This document shows, piece by piece, positions 34,580-47,000 of a stretch of 64,000 bases of DNA. Below the pieces are notes generated by a model. The model saw nothing but the letters and a program-made list of their open reading frames with translations. It had not been told where the DNA came from and did not search any database. Numbering within the stretch: the first letter of the stretch is position 1; the number at the start of each line of letters is the position of its first letter. The stretch is from Datura wrightii. Taxonomy: Eukaryota; Streptophyta; Magnoliopsida; Solanales; Solanaceae. Position numbers and translations under genes: made by a program. The DNA is taken from contig JASDFA010000027.1 of assembly GCA_035772735.1 (NCBI GenBank), positions 29,556,001-29,620,000 of the forward strand, in the 5' to 3' direction.

Positions 34580-34597
34580 ATTGCGCTATTTTAGAAA
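34580..34597 (+). other. Splice-acceptor candidate before gag
   Basis: TTGCGCTATTTTAG|AAAATG places a possible 3' splice site three bases before the gag ATG at 34598. Confidence 0.4.
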
Positions 34598-35860
34598 ATG
34601 CCTACAAAAGAAAGACAACCTCAAGACAAATGGATAATTAATGCTGCCCAAGAGACAACTTCCAGAGAATCACAAGGAGTTCAAATAAGGTCTTAGGGTC
34701 GCTCATCAGGCCAGACTACATGTCCCTCTGCACCATTGATAGAGGGTCCTATGGAGAACCCTACATCATATGTGCCACTATCGAGCACTACTGATGCAGA
34801 TATGAAGAGAGCTATTTAAATGCTCACCTAATCAATTGCGACACAATCCTAGTGTCAAAGATATGCTGTCGCTAGAATAGGATCTTATTAGGGTTCAACT
34901 ACATCTATGATCAGAGAGTTCCTCAAAATGAATTCACCAATCTTTACAGGGTCCAAGCCAAAGGAGGATCCCCAAAACTTTATTGATGAAGTGTAGAGGA
35001 TTCTATAGGTCATGAACGTTAATGAGACAGAGGCAATTGAATTTTCCACCTATTAGCTGAAGGATGTGCCTATCACTTGGTACGAGTAGTAGGAGTTATC
35101 CCAAGGGGAAGATGTAGTCCCTCCAGTTTGGGATGATTTTATGGATGCCTTCATCAAATTTTTCCTACTGATAGAGTTGAGAAAGGCCAGGGGCGATGAA
35201 TTTACAGCTCTCAGGCAAGGTGCTATGAATGTGAGGGACTATAGTCTCAAATTCACACACCTGCCATAGTATGCTCCAGAGATGGTTTCTACCATTAGTT
35301 TAAGGATATGCTGCTATGTATATGGTTTAGCGACACATTTTTCCAGTGAATGTACTGCGGCCTTATTGAATAAGGAGATGAATATTTTCAGGTTAATGGA
35401 TTATGTCCAACACATGGAAGATTTAAAGAAACGTATTAGGGAAGAGCGAGAAAAGAATCAAAATAAAAGGGCTAGGTCAGCTGGCAATAAAGAACGGAAC
35501 ACTGATAGGACTTTCTTTAATGGGCTTTCATTATATGTGTCGCCATCCACCATAAGTGCACCACCTCCCAGTTATAGGAATGATAGGCAAGGCTAAAATG
35601 ACCAAATCCAGAACTCTAGAGCATCAAACTCTCAATCTGAAGGTAGTGTTACACATAGTAATTCACAATAACTTCCCTATAATAGCTATGGTAAAAGGCA
35701 CCCAGGAGAGTGTCACATAGGTATGAACATATGTTATGGGTGCGGCCTTCGATGCCATATTCAGAAAGATTGTCAGCGAGACAGGAAAATGGTAGCAATG
35801 TAGCCTCATCTCAAAATGTAGCAACTACTCATACCGCTCCTCCACATGATTCAGGCTCCA
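34598..35860 (+). pseudogene. gag: Family B gag
   Basis: Starts MPTKERQPQDKW and continues in one main frame. It carries the gag block IFTGSKPKEDPQNFIDEV, then ITWYE, FFLLIELRKARGDEFTALRQG (family members have a 'P..LREAK..EF..L.QG' block) and VRDYSLKFTHL. A charged helix, EDLKKRIREEREKNQNKRAR, precedes a zinc knuckle CYGCGLRCHIQKDC (35732-35773, perfect C-x2-C-x4-H-x4-C). At least a dozen in-frame stops are present, mostly TAG and some TAA, at positions where relatives have Gln or Trp. It lies directly after the possible splice acceptor. It is a decayed nucleocapsid gene. Confidence 0.82.
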
Positions 35861-35899
35861 ATAGGGGGAGGTAATAATAAAGGCAGAGAATAAAATCAC

Positions 35900-36480
35900 C
35901 TATATGCTTTATTTGGTCATCAGGACTTCGAGGCATATCTAGATGTCACTATAGGTATATTAAAGGTCTTTAATTTTGATGTTTATATTCTAACGGATCC
36001 TGGATCCACCTTGTCTTATGTAACCCCTTACATTTCTAAGAAGTTTGAACTAGAGATTGAACAATTATGTGATCCATTCTCTGTATCCACTCCACTTGGT
36101 GAGTCAATCATTGCCAAACAAGTTTATAGGGGTTGTACGATTACGATGGATTGTAAAGCCACTACGGTCGATCTAGTTGAATTAGATATGGTCGACTGAT
36201 GTCATTATGGGTATAGATTGGTTGCCATCATGTTATGCTACTCTTAATTTCCAAACCAAAGTGGTTATGTTCTAGTTTTCAAATGAACCAATCTTAGAAT
36301 GGAAGGGCAATATCGTAATACTGTACGATATATTTATCTCATACCTTAGAGTAAGACAACTAATTTCCAAAGGATACTTATACCATCTAATATGTGTAAG
36401 TGATACCGATGTTGAAGAACACACTCTTTAGTCCATGCCTATTGTTAATAAATATCCAAAGTTATTTCTAGATGAGCTTT
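35900..36480 (+). pseudogene. pol: Family B aspartic protease
   Basis: LYALFGHQDFEAYLDVTIG leads into ILTDPGSTLSYVTPYISKKF, the retropepsin active-site region (D-P-G-S-T in Del-like elements). PFSVSTPLGESIIAKQVYRGC, VDLVELDMVD, MGIDWLPSCYA and a KYPKLFLDELSRIP linker follow. One frameshift lies near 36195. The linker normally leads into the reverse transcriptase; here it runs straight into the far end of that domain. Confidence 0.82.
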
Positions 36481-36489
36481 CAAGAATTC

Positions 36490-36790
36490 CTAGTATATTT
36501 GAGGACTGAGAATGAACATGCAAATCCGTCAGGTTAGTGTTGCAGACTCCTCAAGAACGCCAACTATATGATAAGTTTTCTAAATATGAGTTTTGGATGA
36601 AATCAATGACATTTCTAGGCCATGTGGTATCCGATGAGGGTATCAGGGTTGACTCCAGAAAGATTAAGGTAGTGAAGAATTGGCCAAGACCCACAACTCC
36701 CACAAAAATTAGGAGTTTCTTGTGTTTGGTAGGTTACTATAGAAGGTTTTGTAGAGGTATTTTCCTCTATATCTGCCCCATTGACCCAGA
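36490..36790 (+). pseudogene. pol: Family B reverse transcriptase, C-terminal fragment only
   Basis: After a short YLRTENEHAN stretch (normally just after the YxDD box) comes FSKYEFWMKSMTFLGHVVSD, then KNWPRPTTPTKIRSFL and LVGYYRRF, the RT thumb/connection. The palm with its catalytic aspartates, roughly 500 bp, is missing. A frameshift separates the first stretch from the rest. This copy cannot encode an active RT. Confidence 0.8.
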
Positions 36791-36879
36791 AGAAGACCAA
36801 GTTCTAATGGTCAGATGCATGTGAGAAAATTTTTCACAAGTTAAAGACCAAACTGACTACAACTCCAGTTTTAACCTTA

Positions 36880-37240
36880 CTAGAGGAAATCGATAGGTTC
36901 GTGATTTATTGTGATGCTTCAAGAATAGGTCTGAGTTGTGTTTTGATACAAAATGGGAAAGTTGTAGTTAGGCGTTAAAGTTCATGAAAAGAACTATCCA
37001 ATGCATGATTTGAAATTAGCTATTGTAGTATTTGCGCTAATGATGTGGCATCACTATTTGTGTAGAGTTCATGTGAATATCTTCACAGACCACAAAAGTC
37101 TCTAGTACATTTTTAAACAAAAAGAGATGAACCTCAAATAAAGAAGATGGCTGAAATTTCTTAAAGATTATGATGTTGAGATCCTCTACCACCCAGGAAA
37201 GGCTAATGTTGTAGCCGATGCTTTTAACTGACTATCCACA
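36880..37240 (+). pseudogene. pol: Family B RNase H
   Basis: RFVIYCDASRIGLSCVLIQNGK (first catalytic Asp in the YCDAS block), then HDLKLAIVVFALMMWHHYLC, FTDHKSL (catalytic Asp), RRWLKFLKDYDVEILYHPGKANVVADAF and a TGA in place of the usual Arg codon. Stops and frameshifts lie near 36975 and 37105. Confidence 0.78.
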
Positions 37241-37479
37241 GGAAGTCTAGCTCATTCCAAAGAGGGTAAGAGTGAATTAGCCAAAGATGTTCATAGATTG
37301 GCTGGACTAGGGATCTTCTTGATAGACTCCTAGGATGATAATATGGTTATTCAGAATAAGACATAATCATCCCTAGTTGTAGAGGTGAAGGAAAAACAAT
37401 ATGAAGATCTAATATTGCTCAAGTTAAAGAAAGGAATTCATAATAAAAAGATGATGGCTTTTGAGCAAGGGGAAGATGG

Positions 37480-38360
37480 TACCTTAGGGTACTAAGGCAG
37501 GTTATGTACCCCAGATGTGAAAAATCTACATGAGAAAGTTATGGTTGAAGTGCACAACTTTAGATATTGTATCCACCCAGGTTCGACTAAGATGTATCAT
37601 GATCTAGAAAAGATTTATTAGTGGAATGATATGAATAAGAACATATCGGACTATGTGGTTAAGTGTCTGAATTGCTAGAAAGTTAAAACGAAGCACCAGA
37701 GGCCTGGTGGCTTAGCACGGAATATTTAACTTTTCATATAGAAATGGGAGATAATCAATATGGACTTCGTAACTAGTTTGCCTCGCTCATTTTGAAATTA
37801 TGTGATCATGGACCGACTTATCAATTCTCACTTTTTACCTGTCAAGACGACATATTCAACAGAGGATTACACTAAGTTGTATATGCGGAAGATTGTCACA
37901 TTGCTTGGGACTCGAGTGTCCATTATTTCCAATAGAGGTGCTTAGTTCACAACCCAGTTTTGAAAGTCTTTCCAGAAAAGGTTGGGGACACATGTAAATC
38001 TTAACACTATTTTTCACCTGCAGATAGACAATCAGGTCGAGTGCATGATTTAGACACCCGAGAATATGTTGAGAGCATGCGCTCTAGATTTTAAAGGAAA
38101 TTAGGACGAAACCTACTACTAGTAGATTTTGCGTACAATAACAATTATCATTACAGTATAAAGCTGGCACCTTATGAGGCTCTATATGAGCAAAGATGTA
38201 GATCACCGATTAGTTGGTTTGAAGCAGGTGAAGTAGAACTATTAAGACCCATACTTGGTCGATCAGGGTATGAAGAAGGTCAAATTGATTCAAGAACGAT
38301 TACATACTGCCTAAAATCATTAGAAATCCTATTCAGATGTGTGAAAAGAGATCTGGAATT
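37480..38360 (+). pseudogene. pol: Family B integrase
   Basis: The HHCC zinc region is recognisable in DVKNLHEKVMVEVHN...H.GSTKMYHDLEKIY and CLNC near 37660. The core has MDRLINSHFLPVKT (first Asp kept) and IISNRGA at 37922-37942, where relatives have SDRG: the second catalytic Asp codon is AAT at 37931-37933. The region of the catalytic Glu reads NQVECMI with a stop after it. LAPYEALYEQRCRSPISWFEAGE follows. Many TAG stops. Dead enzyme. Confidence 0.8.
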
Positions 38361-38439
38361 TAATATTGATGATTAGATATTCTTGAAAGTTTCATCTATG
38401 AAAGGGGTTATGCGATTTGGGAAGAAAGAAAAGTTTAGT

Positions 38440-38790
38440 CCCAGATATATTGGGCCATAAATTTTTTTGTAAAGAATCAAGTTGCTAGCCTATGAGCTGA
38501 AATTGCCTACAGAGTTGACATTAGTACATCCAATATTCCATGTGTCTATTTTGAAGAAATGTGTGGGAGATCCATCCCTTGTAGTTTCTATTAAGAGCAT
38601 AGGTGCTAGAGAGAGTATGGCTTATGAAGAGGATCCTGTGGTAATTCTTGATCGCCAAATTCGCTAATTGAGGACCAAAGAAATAGCATCTTTAAAAGTC
38701 CTATGGAGAAATCAACATGTTAAAGAGTCTATATTGGAAGCCAAAAATAATATGAAAGCCAAGCATCCTCACTTATTCCTTGAATGAGAA
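38440..38790 (+). pseudogene. pol: Family B integrase C-terminus / chromodomain region
   Basis: LVHPIFHVSILKKCVGDPS, VAYEEDPVVILDRQIR-like and LRTKEIASLKVLWRNQ blocks, ending near KHPHLFLE and TGA at 38786. This is the usual end of chromovirus polyproteins, where the chromodomain guides insertion to heterochromatin. Two or three stops interrupt it. Confidence 0.75.
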
Positions 38791-39167
38791 AAAGATTATG
38801 GAGGTAATGATCCTGATCTTATGCTATGAAATTCTATGATTTCCATGTCCCATGTCTATATTTACGATTTATGAAAGTTCAAGCTCTACGTTATGTTATG
38901 CTCTTACGTCTAAAGGAACTCATGATAAGCCTTACAAACTCATGTCTCATGCTATATCTTTCATGTCTAAGTGAACTTATTTCATGTCATATATATGTTA
39001 AATCTATATGACTCGTGTGTATACATTTTCTACGAACTTTTACATGTATATATGCTATTGATGCCCAATGAAGCTTATGATGATGGTTTATTATAGTACG
39101 ATGTACAAATGGGAACTTCAGAATTACACCCTTCAAGCCTATGACCATCATTCAAGGATGAATGAAC

Positions 39168-39182
39168 CCAAGGGGGAGATAT
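39168..39182 (+). other. Family B polypurine tract
   Basis: CCAAGGGGGAGATAT directly before the 3' LTR. Confidence 0.85.
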
Positions 39183-39544
39183 TGCAGCACCTCTTATTTT
39201 TAGAAAGGAATCTTTGACCTTAATACATAAAAAATTGATCCTAACGATGAGAACGTAGTCATTCATGTGAATTATGGTATGTATGAAGTGTATGAAGTAT
39301 TTGAAAGAAGTATGAAAGTGCCCAAGAATTGAAATGGAAAAAGATAAAAGTTGCAGAAAATTTATTGTCAGGTATCATAGATAACATACAGACCTTAAAA
39401 TGATTATACGGGCTGTATGTCAAAGGATGAATGAGGCTAGAGTTTTTCTAAGGCAGTGTGCAGAAGTACGATTCAACAGACGGACCGTAGATGGAATCTA
39501 CAGCCCGTACTTTGTATGGAGGGTGAAACTTCAGAGAATGTGCA

Positions 39545-39570
39545 AGTAGGGATCAACACCTACTAGATGG
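39545..39570 (+). other. Paralogous empty site of the Athila insertion
   Basis: GTAGGGATCAACACC in this LTR corresponds to GTAGGGATCAA|Athila|ATCAACATAC in the 5' LTR, confirming ATCAA as the duplicated target. Confidence 0.9.
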
Positions 39571-39910
39571 ACCGTAAATGAAATTTTGTGAACCGTATGT
39601 TGTTTCATAAATTAAACTTCAGTAAAAGGATAAAAGTCTAGTTTGACAGATGGTCCAATCTACGAATTGCACAATGATTATATGGGACATACTTGTCACT
39701 GTAGATGGAAGTTACAGAGAGATTACAATTTCAAGGCTGATAGACAGTCCGATCTACAGACCATAGATTTAATTTATGAACCATAAGTGGGACTGTAACT
39801 GAAAAAGAGAGATTTTGAGTTGAATTATGGTGTGACTTATGGATCGTACATTGATTATATGGTACCTTAACTGGTACCAGTTCCTACGTAAGTTATTCGA
39901 CGCAACCCCT

Positions 39911-40001
39911 TATAAATACTCGAAATCCAACTTTTCTTTCAATTTTCACCTCTCAACTCATGTTCGATACTCCTCTCTTATCCAAGTACTCCTACGCCAA
40001 G
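39911..40001 (+). promoter_or_regulatory. Family B 3' LTR TATA box and splice-donor candidate
   Basis: TATAAATA at 39911-39918, then CGCCAAG|GTAAAC with the exon end at 40001; spacing 90 bp against 93 bp in the 5' LTR. Confidence 0.5.
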
Positions 40002-41408
40002 GTAAACACATTACAAGCTTTTTCATGTGATTTTAATAGAGATTACAATAGCACATGTACAGATTATCTCCTATGAGTTTCAAGGAAAACTTTATTCCAA
40101 GCAAGTAGACAAAAGTTAAGAATTCTTTATCAAGAATTGAATTGTTCTCGAATTATTTGATTGCAATTAAGGTATGTAAGGCTATCTCACATGTGAAAAT
40201 ACTTTGCTCCATTCCCCACACTATATTTTGTGAAAATATATGTAAAACCCTTCTTCTTGAATTGTTAGGATTAAGGTCAAGAATGATGAATTATTTTCAG
40301 AACTCCATGAGTTCATGCATGTTTTTATGATCGTTCTTGATTTTTCCATGAGTTCTGTGAATTCCCTTTGAAAAGTGTCAAATTTTATGAGCTATGATTT
40401 TCCTTTTAAAGAAAAGTTTGATGATTTTTATGAATTATGAATATGATATAATGACTATGGATTTTAAAGTTCATTTGAGAATGATAAACTATGGTTATGA
40501 TACGATGATGACAATATGACTTATGAGATTAATTTCTAAATGGTGATTTCGAGTAAATCACATTACATAATAAAAAGGGATTAGTATTAATAATCGAGAA
40601 GATGTCACGTTTGAAACTATGTATGCCAATATAGGTTATAGATCATTTTTCTTAGTTCGGGCAACTCCTTATGCGCCCCTGGTATGGGCTGTTATAGATC
40701 CTTGCTACCAAACTATGTTATTTAAATGTCATATCCCGACAAGGTTGAGATGGCTTAGCTGATCAAGCAGATAACAGACTCCATGTTTACATGCTTGTTT
40801 GTGTTGGGTAAAGTAAGAACCTCCCATAATAAATTAATGAATTATGATGAAAGATGATTTTAAAAGACCAACCTATTGATTTTTGGGATTCCTGATTCCT
40901 TCATACTATGTTTATGCTTCCTGGTTGTCCTTTCTATTATCAATTATGCTTATGTTTCATTAAGCCGTTTCACATATAGTACGATCCTATGTACTCATAT
41001 TCCTTTTATTGGGGGTGCTGAATTATTTTATATGGAAGATTTAGGTACTCATACCGATGATTGAGTTGCACACTAGGATTCTCATATTCAGCTATTGGTG
41101 AGCCCCATTTGTTTTAGTTTAGTCTTATGTTCAACATTACTAGTTTTTGATTTAGACATATGCCAAGTGTCTTCTCCCAATACAGAGTTTATTGTATTAT
41201 GATTAGAGGCTTCATAGATTTATGTTGATGAGTCTAATAAATTCATGATATAAACTTCTTTTCTATATACTGGGTACTCCTATTTTTGAAAGATTTAAGT
41301 TATTGTTGTTCCGCTTATAATAGATGTATGCTCAATGATATACGCCATATTATGTAGTTTGCTCGAGCCAACAATGACATCAAATGCTGACCATGCTTAG
41401 ACATTAAC

Positions 41409-42408
41409 TTACTTAATTTTCTTTTGTTTTTGCCATACTTAATCAAAGAACTTCTAAGTAATTTGATTTACAAGCTAAGGTCACTCTTTATGTAAAGATA
41501 GATGCTTTGATCTTTCCTCTATCTTGCGGTAATGATTTTTCTAAACATTGATATGTAGTTTATATTTGGATTTTTACAATTGCGAATCTAGAATTCGTAA
41601 AGAAACCAAATTTATTAATATTGGAATCACTAGAAATGCTATTTTGAAGTTATTTCACATTAAAAAAGATATTTTGAAAAGAAGAGTTGTATGTACGTGC
41701 ACTTGGGACAGTTCAGACTAGTCACTCAAACTTTAAGTATTATTCAACAAGTATGATATTAGACACCAATTATATGGTTGTCTGTCTTATGTTTGATATC
41801 CATCCATGGCCCTTCTCCAAATATATCACTGGCAATTTTTCTGATTTTTAAGATGCTTCGTAGGTGAACTATGTTCCAGTCCTATATAAAAGTTTTATAT
41901 AAGGGTCCAATAAGATACTATTTTTTTTTAAAATTTATGTGACATATTTTGATTATGCGTTGAGTTAAAGAAAGAAAAAAATACTTTTGAAATTTATAAT
42001 TTTAAGCATGTTGTAATATTGTGTGTTAAAGAAAGAGAAAAATACTTTTGAAATTTATAATTTTAAGCATGTTGTGTGCTATAAAAAATACTTTTGAAAT
42101 TTATAATTTTAAGCATGTTGTAATATTGTGTGCTATAAAAAGAGGTTTAAAAATGAGCTTGTGTTCAAATATACATACTATCATTCTTTTGAAAGATACT
42201 AAGGTAAGAATACATGCAAATTTTTTTTTAATATTTGAGATAGAAATGTCTAATAATGACATTTTATTATATGTTTAATTGTTCAATTAGAACATGTCAT
42301 AATTTGAATATTTTAAAAAAAAGTTACTGATAAATTTTAGGAATGTGTATGTATTCAGCCTATCCAATTTACTACTCTATCAATATTTGTCAAGTCAAAA
42401 ATCTTAAG
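41409..42408. other. Spacer with short tandem repeat
   Basis: AT-rich, no gene seen. At 41966-42148 a segment AAATACTTTTGAAATTTATA followed by TTTTAAGCATGTTGT is repeated three times with 61- and 46-bp spacing. Confidence 0.6.
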
Positions 42409-43339
42409 GGTCATTTGATAGAGTGTCACGACTCGAATGGCCGTGAGTGGCATCCAAGCTAACCTCCTGTGGGCGAACAAAAGAATCCCGATACTATCCC
42501 AAAATCAAAACATTCTTGAAAAAGGAAACATCTATTGCGAAAAGAACAATTTCAAAATTGTTAAATTGCGCGTACGAAAATCAAATAACAATTTTCCTGA
42601 ACCTGATTGTCATTGCACCAGACGTATAGCTTATTATAGGCTAAGCAAAATAAAATGAAAAATGAAATAAAATATTCGAATGTCTGAAAGAAGGACATCT
42701 ACTAGAAAGGAGTGGTCTGCATCCTCATCTGCTCACCTTCTTGATTCACAAAGGCTGCTGGCTCACAGGTGAGGGCGTGAAGAACTGCCGGGCTTGAACT
42801 CTACACTCAGAAAAAATGCAGGGGTAGGGTCAGTACATGACAAAATACTGATAGGCATCATAGGCCGACCTTACATAATAACATCTAAGCACAACAATGG
42901 AGATATAAAAAGGGTCCTCAACTTTACGTAGAATTACAAGTCATTTTATGATCACTAGTTCTACTCAGGAATCAGTCGACCTGCACATTGGATTAGGCCT
43001 CTCGCTGCAGTAGTCACTTGTCCGCTGTAGCGGAAATGATCCCGTTGCAGTGGCACTGCTTAGTCAATAGCTCGACAGGCTGCTCCCTTCTCAGCTCATC
43101 CATCACACAGCTCAATAAAATTAACAATTACATTTCACATAACACCATGAATCCATCAACGACCAGAATAACAATCAGCACAATTGCAAGTAAGAATTAC
43201 ATATCCTCAGTTATTCCCAGCGACAACTACTCAACAACCACACATACTAACTGTAATGCCCTGGAAACTCTAAGACTAGACCCGGGAGTTAAAACAAAGA
43301 AAATAAAATTTTGTATACCAGATCATAGAATAAGTCATC

Positions 43340-43850
43340 CTGTGACCTATGGGGTAGGCCACGAGTCGTGAAGTGACTCATGGGGAAGGGCTCATACTTG
43401 GTTGAAAAATTGGAAAATTGAGTGACCACAAGTCTTTATGAGAGTTGTTGTCAAGGGTTGGATGAAGGTTGCAGAAATTCGGGAAGTGCACTTAACGAGT
43501 CCTCACCACGACTCCTTTAGGACACCATGAGTAGTGGTGTTGCCCGTGGTGACTCTCCGGTGGTTTTTCGGCAATGCTGATTACGGGAGGTGACCACGAG
43601 TTGTGGTCACCGATAACGAGTCGTTAAGTAGCCCGTGGTGACCTCTGAAGAGGAATTCTGGTTCAGTGGCAACAGGAGATTTCACGAGTCGTTAAGTCTC
43701 CTGATGACTCGTGAAGTCAGTCATTGCCAGGTTGGAGAATCTATAAAATTTTCCAGTGCACATCATGACTGGTCAACACGAGCTGTCCACGACCTCACGA
43801 CTCGTGGAGTTCCTCGTGGAGACTTTGGCAGGGTCCTTTTTCCTGCGAAT
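43340..43850. repeat. CACGAGTCGTG word cluster
   Basis: Odd-palindromic words such as CACGAGTCGTG (43360) and CACGACTCGTG (about 43797), with many half-words (ACGAGTCGTTAAG, GACTCGTGAAG, CCACGACTCC), irregularly spaced. Confidence 0.8.
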
Positions 43851-43990
43851 TTTCTAGGGAGTTTTACGTAATTTCCTAACCTCCTAGATTCTAAACTACG
43901 TCATTTTGGGTTTTAGTCAGGGGTTCTAGAGGGGGTAACCGACGATTTATTTCACGCATCCCCTCAAAATTTAGGACGTAAAACCTCTCT

Positions 43991-44072
43991 TATAAAGACT
44001 TAGAACAGAAGTTAAGGAAATCGAATTCTCCTCATATTTTCAAGAGATTCTCTCAGGGATTTCCATCACCAG
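43991..44072 (+). promoter_or_regulatory. TATA box and splice-donor candidate, nested solo LTR
   Basis: TATAAAGA at 43991-43998 and ATCACCAG|GTATGTTG with the exon end at 44072, 81 bp apart. As a solo LTR it could act as a stray promoter. Confidence 0.45.
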
Positions 44073-47000
44073 GTATGTTGGAATTCAACAAGGGAATAGT
44101 TCTTCCATTGTTTCCCTATGAACCTTGTCTAATTTTCTCTATCAGTTACAGCCATGTAGCTTCGAAATATGAAAAGTTTTCAGAGGATGATTCATTCGGA
44201 TCGACATGAGAATCCAACTACATTGCCAGAATTCATGTTGTATATCTGAAAGAGGTTGACCTCCTTGCTTCTCTCATGGTATTTTCTTATATTCAATTTT
44301 GTATTGGACAAGAAAGGAATTCCCTTTGTGTATGCACGCCTCAAAAAGAACAGATTTCTTTGTGGTTTCAAATGGAATATTTCTTATGATTTTAATTTCT
44401 CTATTATTCCCTATTGCTAGAAATTTGTGAAAGATTGTATCCAATAGAATGATGCAGCCCTAGTTCCCAGCTCAATAGAAATTAGAAACTTGTGGGTTGA
44501 ACTAGTTTTCCCTATAGCTTGGTTCTATTAGTATCGGGATGCTCATATATTTAATTTATGTTAAAATCTCAGTCAGAATCATGTCAGTCTAGTCTCAGTC
44601 AGTTTTTTGGCAACCTCGGTGTTGCTCAGAAAAATGTCAGCTGGTCAGTTTGACCACAATTAATTTTGTAGGTGTCATTGATGCCTCCCAATTTTCAGAA
44701 TTTAGACCCAGACATCAGTTATCTGATTTTTGTGGTTCTTTAGATGGTTACAACACTTCCAGATAAGAAGCTCTGACCAGTCTCAAAACCACCAGCTTCA
44801 CCCTCAGTTTGTTCTTTAGATGGCTACGACACTCTCAACTGAGTAGCTCTGACCAGTCTTAGAATACCAGTTTACAAATCTGGTACAATAGGACTCTCAG
44901 GGTACTCTCAAACAATATCCCTGAGCCTGTTATATTTTGGACCATCAGTATCGAGCTATCCGCTTAGCAGTAGTAGTCATGGTAGGATTATCTAGTGGGA
45001 GTAGGACTTAGCATCGAGAGGGCCGGGGTTCCAGTGCACCAAGGTTCCCAAAACTATGTTTCCATCGTAGGTTATATTTTATTAGCCTCATGGCCCCAAA
45101 CAGTGATCTCACAGTCCATGCCTTTATACCCTAGCAAGGTATATTGAGTCCTACTGGTGGGGTGTCTACATCAGACTCCACGTCTAGCTCATGTGGTTAT
45201 ATATCGGTTATAGCCTCTCCTACTAGTCAGTTCAGTTTGAGGTTTACTCAGTTCAGTTCAGTCTCAGCTTAGCTCAGTTCAGAATAATTTTAGACTACTC
45301 AGTACAATTATTTGTTCAGTATAGCAGTTCAAATCAGTATCTCAGATTTCAAGCATATCTTTGGCCATCAGACAGGGTCATTTTGACCATCTCAGTATAT
45401 CACAATTATTCAGTTTCAGTATTTCAGCTGGTCATTGCATGTCTTTCCAGTTCATTTATTTTATTCCTTGTGTATAGTTTCTCCTACTTACTCAGTACAT
45501 TCAAAGTACTAACGCATACCTTTTATGCTGTATCATTTATGATTTAGCTGTAGGCTCTCAGTCTCAGCACCATTAGCAGACGTCGCTCAGAAGTTCAACT
45601 GCATCATTGGTGAGTTTTCATCTTTCGAGGATGAAAATTATTTCTTTTCAATTATATTTCTTCAGTTAAACTTAGAGTTAGCTGGGGGCTTGTCCCAGCA
45701 ACTCATTAGATAGATTGCTTTCAGACACAAATATAGATTTAGGTTTTTAGCTTTGTTTCAGTCGTTTTAAACTTTATGTTTTACTACTTATTCATAAATG
45801 TTTTATTTTATTAATTTAAAGCTTCCTCTATGTTTTTACTTAGTATTCCAGTGTTATGATATACCATGGTTGACTTGGGGTTACTTGTGACCTCAAGTAC
45901 CGTGTCCCGTCCAGGGTATAGACTCGGGGCGTGACAGTAATAAAGTCGCACTTAGCATTAACACCACGTTTATTGTTATCAATTAAAAATATATCCACAA
46001 TAAGTTAGCACATCCTCGTAACACATTTCACATCCACCTCATGAACATAAATGATATAAAAAATAATAAGTAACACAACCAAGGGTAACATGACAGGCAC
46101 ACGCCTCTGCCATCTCCCCTTAACACTCAACCACATGAATCATGTACACACATGCTAGTGGGTCTTACTTATGCCCAACTAGTCATGACCTGCAGGGGAC
46201 TCTAGAAATTCATGTACTGTGCCGCCATGGCACCCGCTCCTGCTCATATGCTCTTCTGGATGCTCCACTCGGATACGAGCCACTCAAATATTCTTATTGC
46301 TCGCCCGATACTACCCTCAGGCACTAGCCCTTAATATTCATATGATAAAATCTTTTCATTCATCATCATCACATAACATGCCAAGTGCATCATTGCGTCA
46401 TATAGCAGCTACAATCTACTTCTCTAATAAGTTATTATCAATTAACAATTCTCTCATTAACGAAGTATAATCACTTTACTGAACATTCAACACAATTAAT
46501 TCCATTATCATGTACACAATCTTATAAACAAGTCATCATAATTAAATATCACATTATAGTCACGTTCAAAAGATAAATTAACAATAATAGACTCACATAT
46601 CACGTAAACATCTGAAGACCAATCAAATATCAACATTGCACACTATACATGCCATGATATAGGTCTATCCCTATAAACCGTAACCTACCTCGATTGCTCG
46701 AAATTATAGGCTTCAAAACTCTACAGGAGCTTTGTCCTTCCTCAATGCTTCAGATTGCTTGAAACTATACATGAATAATCATTGGCTAATAACTCCTCAA
46801 AATAGGGCCTAATTCGATCAAGCCCTTTTCTTTTCAGGGCATTTTCAAAAGTGAACCCCAATTCTACTAAGTTCTAGGTTCCAATTCTCGCACAATCCTT
46901 GTTCCCAATAATTATCTTAGGAAGTGATCAATACTCCTAATTATCAAGTCTAAACACACCATAATCTTCCCATAATTCAGCTCTAGTCTAACTATCTAGG

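Larger units (their letters stand above)
22387..41403 (+). mobile_element. Family B Ty3/gypsy (Del/Tekay-like) element, split by Athila
   Basis: LTRs at 22387-34382 (interrupted) and 39183-41403, with interior 34383-39182. An initiator tRNA-Met-type primer site (TGGTATTAGA, 34387) and a PPT (cccaagggggagatat, 39168) give the plus orientation. A TTAAC duplication is seen at 22382-22386 and 41404-41408; the first LTR base seems lost on the left. Without the 9.75-kb Athila insert the element is about 9.3 kb. Gene order is gag, protease, RT, RNase H, integrase, chromodomain, all broken. Confidence 0.85.
39183..41403 (+). repeat. Family B 3' LTR
   Basis: About 2.2 kb, aligning along its length with the split 5' LTR but clearly more diverged than the Athila LTR pair. 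The end is shortened by about 13 bp relative to the 5' LTR. Confidence 0.87.
43252..45936 (+). mobile_element. Family D-like solo LTR nested in family C LTR
   Basis: TGTAATGCCCTGG...GGGGCGTGACA, 2685 bp, non-coding. It carries a cluster of CACGAGTCGTG words at 43340-43850 like that of the family D element's LTR (58866-59290), and a TATA box plus donor. Flanks CTAAC and GTAAT share only TAA, so the target duplication is mutated or the edge is off by a base or two. Orientation is from the TATA box, donor and word cluster. Confidence 0.7.

Noticed and set aside
43247..45941. CTAAC and GTAAT as the target duplication of the nested solo LTR.
   Set aside because: Only the central TAA matches, so I report the edges without claiming a duplication.
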